Shown: piece by piece, positions 59,579-64,000 of the stretch | Position numbering within the stretch: the stretch's first letter is position 1 | Layout of the letters: each line of letters begins with the position of its first letter | Assembly: GCA_025738555.1 (NCBI GenBank) | Contig: JAOVFP010000003.1 | Span: 2,232,001-2,296,000, forward strand | Reading direction: 5' to 3' | DNA from: Cyathus striatus | Taxonomy: Eukaryota > Basidiomycota > Agaricomycetes > Agaricales > Nidulariaceae | Length of the DNA stretch: 64,000 nt | The notes under the pieces: generated by a model | Seen by the model: the letters and a program-made list of their open reading frames with translations, nothing else | Databases searched by the model: none | What the model was told of the DNA's origin: nothing | Made by a program: the position numbers and the translations under genes

Positions 59579-62500
59579 CTATAAATCATTAAATACAAAT
59601 TCACTTAAATCCATTCCATATGTATTTAATTCAAAACCTAATCTCTCTCGTCTCTCATTGTCTTCTCTGAGCATACGCATTGTTGGTGTTTCATCTTTTC
59701 TTTGAAGGCGACTGTGAGGAAATGATGAACGAAAGGCAAGTCCACCTAAATTTTTGACACGTGAAATGGCTACAAATGAGAGACCATTGACAAAGTCTTT
59801 TGGACCTAAGTCAATGGTAGCCTTTTGCAATGTTAAACCCTGGCTTTTGTGAACAGTAATTGCCCAAGCCAAAGTTAGAGGTAGCTGTGTGTGAGACATT
59901 TGCTTCTGCGTTTTACTCTCCCATCGAGCAGTAACAGGTGTAATTGGAACCCAAGATGAATCTATGTCTGTCCATTGAGGGATAGTAGGACCTGAAACCT
60001 ACAATTAAATAATTTGAATTACGAAAAATTTAAATATCACATACCTGAATATCCTTCACATGATACAAATACAACTGCTGGCAAGTCACCCCTTTGAGGA
60101 TTTGAAAGTGGGTTATACCAGATTCTTTTCACAATACCTTGTGCACCATTTACCAGTCCTATAATTTTGTAGCAGTAAATGTAAATCAACAAATTACAAT
60201 GTTCAACAAAACCTAAAATTACCTTTTGCAGTCCAGAGATTTCTTGTAATCATTACTCTTGCACCTTCACACAAAAGAATTTCAGGTTCAAGTCCTTCTG
60301 CATCCTCTTCAGAGGCCTTTTTTGCTTCCACACAGTTATTCTTGGCTAAACAACGAACTACAGGCTTGCCAAGCAGTGCAAGTCTTCTTATATTTAGCTG
60401 GGAAACTGATTCACAAGTTGGAAGGAGGTGCAGAGCATCATTAAAAAGTAAGTGTTCTTCAGGTGTAAGATGTTCCCAGAAACGTGTTGAGAAGAGGTTA
60501 TAGTCAGCTGGAGTGGTGGAATATGTGCGTAAACGAAGAAGTGCATCACGAAAGGCAATTTGTAATGGATCATCTCCTGCTTGACGAAAAACTGTCTTTA
60601 GAGTGATGGATTGTGTAAATGATTCATAGGCACGTCTTCCTTCTGAGGATAATCCAGATTGTCCACTAGATATTTTGGAGGAATATAAAGGAGAATCCCC
60701 AACAGGAGGAAGCTGAGCAAAGTCACCAAAAATAATAACTGCCATTCCACCGAACATTTCTGCAGCTTTATTTGGATATGCCTGATGTAAGCAACGATCA
60801 ATTCGACCCATGCTTGTATGGCCAACCATTGACTTCTCATCTAGTATCAAAAGTTGAACATCTTTCCAATGTGTTTGAAATCGAGTGAGAGATGTTTGGG
60901 ATAGTTGATTAAAAGCTCCTTTAACAGGAATCATGCAAGCAAAATTTATGGTCCAGCCATGAATACCAAAAGCTGCTACACCTGTTGGAGCCATATGAAT
61001 AACTGGATCAGATGTGGCATCAGGAAATAAATTGCGAATTGCAGTTGAAATTGCCCAAATAATGAATGACTTTCCAGTACCAGCTGTGCCATCAACATTT
61101 AGATGAAGTGGAGAAGAATATTCACCACCATGTAGAATTTTTTTGATATAAGCCATAACCTGTAAGAAAACTTTTTGCTGATCCCCTTTAAGTTGGCGAT
61201 AGTCAACTTCTGGAAGAGCCTGTATAAGATCATTTGGTGACTCCTTTACTTTTGCTGTAAGCCAGACAATAGCTTCTTCTAAGATATTAATTTGAGGAGT
61301 ATGAGAAATCCAGTCATATTCCAAATCTAAATCACGTCATCCTAAATTTCTAGTAATAGATTCTGTAACTTGATTTGGACCACGTGCAGCTTCTAACATC
61401 CATTCAGCAAAGTAAGGTTCATCTTCATTGTCTTCATCATGTAAAGACTCTGAGTCTGATTCATCATCTTCAATGTCTGAATCATCAGTTGCAGACAATT
61501 GAAGTGGAAGAGTATCATCAAAATGAATATGATGACAAGCAAGACAGTGAGTATTATATGCAGTTCTCCAATCTGGACAACCATTTAAAAGATCGTCTAC
61601 TTTCTGAAAGGGATGATGAAGAATCATTCTTGCATAGCAATATTTCTCATATGTATCTGTATCACTTGGATCAGGTCTATATCAAGGCCAAATGGACACA
61701 ACATAAGGTTTGGCCTGTCTTTTTCCACGCCTGATATATTTTTGACCTCTCCAATCCCAGTTGGTAGCAAATTCAAGCAAAGTAATACTTTTCAAGTCAT
61801 CAGTGGCTGGTCGTTTAATGTAGCGTTGCAAAACACCAATTTTCTCCACATTGGACCTATCAAAGTCCACAATGAAACTTTCTTTTGGATCAACACAGAC
61901 ACCCCGAATAACCCGAGAAGAACGAGTTAAAGGGCACCCAAGAAGAATGTGGCAAGTTTCCTGAGCAGAAATATCACGTTCAGATACAAATGTGGAGAGG
62001 GTCTTCTGATATGCAACTCCTGCACGATCTGTATTTTCAAGGCATGAAATTGCAGTTTGTAATGCATGTTGGTGACCAGAAGAAACACTCTCTCCTTTGC
62101 TTGCATATTTTGCTGCATATGAAACAACAGCCTCATGATTAATTACTGGACGACAATCAATATTAGCTCGCCAACTCAAGATAAACCCAACATTGTATGG
62201 ATTTAGTATCTCATCATTGCGCTTGGGTTGATACTCTGCAAAATCTCGTCCAGGTTCTTTGCTGTATACAGATGCATTTCTACATTGTCTAGGAAATCCA
62301 AATTGACAAAATATTTCACCTGTATCTTTTCTCTTTCTTTGACAATAAGAAGTGCATTTTGTATGATGCTGAAGATGATTCAGCATTTCAGCTAGTTCAC
62401 GTTTGGTATCTTTTAGTGTGTTGAACAACCATGCTGATGGGTGTATATCAGCTGGTCGAAGATGTGGATCAGGATTCCAAGTGGAAATGTGATTATCCCA

Positions 62501-64000
62501 AAAGTCAAGCCATTTCTGCATTTCTACAGGATTAGAAGTGTCCAATGTATCAACTGATGGTGCATCATTCAGCCACAAAAATCCATGAACATGACTGCTT
62601 CCATGATGTTGCCATTCATAGCGCCACCAGAAATCTTTGACATTCCACTTGGGCTGAAGAAACATTTTGAAAAAGATCTCCCAACATTTTTGAAAGTAAT
62701 AAGCAGCAATTGCTGGATTGTTATTGAGATTGTTCAGGCGTATGCGATAAGAATGAGCATTTTCTGGTTCTTCTGCATCATAATTTGACATATGCTGGTG
62801 TAGATCTGGCCACTGTATATCAGCTGAAGAAGCAGTAATAAACAAATGAGGTGTGCCACATTCTGGAGAGCGAATTTGTGAAATAAGATCTCTTTGAGCT
62901 TTGTGCCAGAAGGGTTTTGATCCTTGAAGCTTTTCTGCAGCATGAGATAAACGATTTATGAGTCCATGAGCTTCATTATTATTCAACATCTCTCTGATAT
63001 CCTCAACAGAAAGTTGACGATCATCTTTGTGAGTTGTTAAGTAGCATGAAGATGCTTTTTTAGCTGCTTGTCGCATAATAGTATTGAGTGACCAGTAGCG
63101 AAATCTAGGGTGACATGCAAATTGACCACCTTTGTAGCATATCAAATGTGCAGCCCATTCAGCCATAGTTACTTTCTTATCACGAGATGCGTAGTAGTCA
63201 GCTTTTCCAGTAGGAAATAATGTAGGAAATGCATCAATAGCAATCTTTTCTGCAGTGTATTCATTGATTGGAGTTCCATGAATACATGGAAAAGTTAGAA
63301 TTATATCACTATTGCTATGCATTGCTGCCATTCTAAGTTGATCCATCTCAGTTTGTGCTACTTGTACCTGAGGTACAAAACCACATGAAAATAGAGGCTG
63401 TGGTGGATTATTTTCAGAATTATCTGAATCTGCTTGTGGAGGGCCCAGATCTTCTGGGAGATCAGGCATATCTTCTACATGAAGAGTGTGAACACGAGTG
63501 TGTACAGAAGCATCATCAGGCAGCTGATCCAATGCATTTTGATCAATTTGAATCAAATTTGATTGAAATGTAGGATGATGATGAGTTAGAAACTCCAACC
63601 AGTCTCGAATGACTGCTCTGCATACACAGAAATCCTTATAGATTTCATTATTTGTTCCCTCTTCAACACCACAACGACGCATAATGATGACATCACAATC
63701 TTCAGGTAGTAGAGGAAGACATGTGTATAAGGTAAGAGTATCACATGGAAAGTTGCAGATATGCCCAGTATATTTAAATTGCCCTCCACGTACTTGCCAC
63801 AATTGAATAATAGCATGAATAGGAGATATTAACATCTCTTCCATTTGTGTTAAAGGTTGAAGTCCAGGATTAAGTGTGAATGCATCAGAACCTGGATCCA
63901 TTGCATTGGTAGTTTGAAATTTGGTATTATTTTGACATTTGGAGCATATGCCATTTTTGAGATTCAAATCAAACCATTCTTCATTACATGCTGTACAGAT
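59579..64000 (-). pseudogene. Helitron Rep/Pif1-like helicase gene (5' end beyond window), two in-frame stops
   Basis: This rolling-circle transposase would nick and unwind DNA for Helitron transposition. From the window edge the frame opens with a CxxC zinc-finger-like CTACNEEWFDLNLKNGICSK. The Rep part has the HUH motif in HHGSSHVHGFLWL and the two-tyrosine region SYAAKYASKGE. The helicase part has Walker A DGTAGTGKS, Walker B LLILDEKSMV, IFGDFAQLPPV and WAITVHKSQGLT. Introns are inferred near 60160-60224 and 60001-60045. In-frame TGA codons at 61682-61684 (between Rep and helicase) and 61337-61339 break it; sequence is collinear on both sides. The stop is at 59579-59581. The rest of the domain order is that of animal/fungal Helitrons, so it is confidently identified but probably inactive. 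Confidence 0.88.

Overview
The window looks like a nuclear contig from a filamentous basidiomycete, most likely an Agaricomycete. The basis is short (about 45-65 bp) GT-AG introns in nearly every coding region, fungal NACHT/NLR genes, a KDZ-type transposase gene with CxC5/CxC6-like cysteine clusters, an integrase of the kind common in mushroom genomes, and a compact fungal riboflavin kinase. Only the riboflavin kinase (50239-50856, +) is a clearly housekeeping and apparently intact host gene. Almost everything else is transposons, remnants, duplicated blocks and NLR genes or pseudogenes. Family names come from recognition of the translated sequence and no database search was possible.

Layout. 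(1) 490-7440 and 23765-31600 are two copies (A and B) of one segmental duplication, each with an N-terminal domain/NACHT gene. Copy A carries a 951 bp element (6186-7136). Copy B carries a gag-only LTR element (23853-25523) and a 284 bp MITE (25907-26190). In each case the other copy shows the empty site. Copy B's NACHT gene is broken. (2) 8027-15654 is a 7.6 kb KDZ-like transposon with an 8-bp target duplication, inserted in an older hAT-like remnant. It holds a CxC5/CxC6 transposase-like gene with two nonsense codons, a companion gene with a frameshift, a 55-bp minisatellite and a SINE-like insertion. (3) About 17345-19870, 31610-33425, 47410-50225 and 50960-55420 are four diverged copies of one repeat block, with a partial fifth at 55420-57160. 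(4) 21892-23167 is a TIR element. (5) 35404-37684 is a third, unrelated NACHT gene with one in-frame stop. (6) 37690-41260 holds a decayed hAT-like transposase and a large inverted repeat. (7) 42546-44887 is an unrecognised gene interrupted by a solo LTR, and 45530-47160 is a decayed integrase gene. (8) 50239-50856 is riboflavin kinase, between repeat copies 3 and 4. (9) 52586-54008 (hAT), 54243-55025 (TA-flanked MITE) and 57195-58251 (Tc1/mariner-like) are insertions with clear target duplications. (10) 59490-64000 is the 3' part of a Helitron Rep/helicase gene running off the window.

The unifying signal is old repeat decay by C-to-T change at CpG. The two LTRs of the gag element differ at five sites, all CpG/TpG. 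Four of the nonsense codons that break the mobile and NLR genes are TGA, in places where a CGA arginine ancestor is plausible. This fits cytosine methylation of repeats followed by deamination. I see no CRISPR, operons or rRNA, and no intact autonomous transposon.
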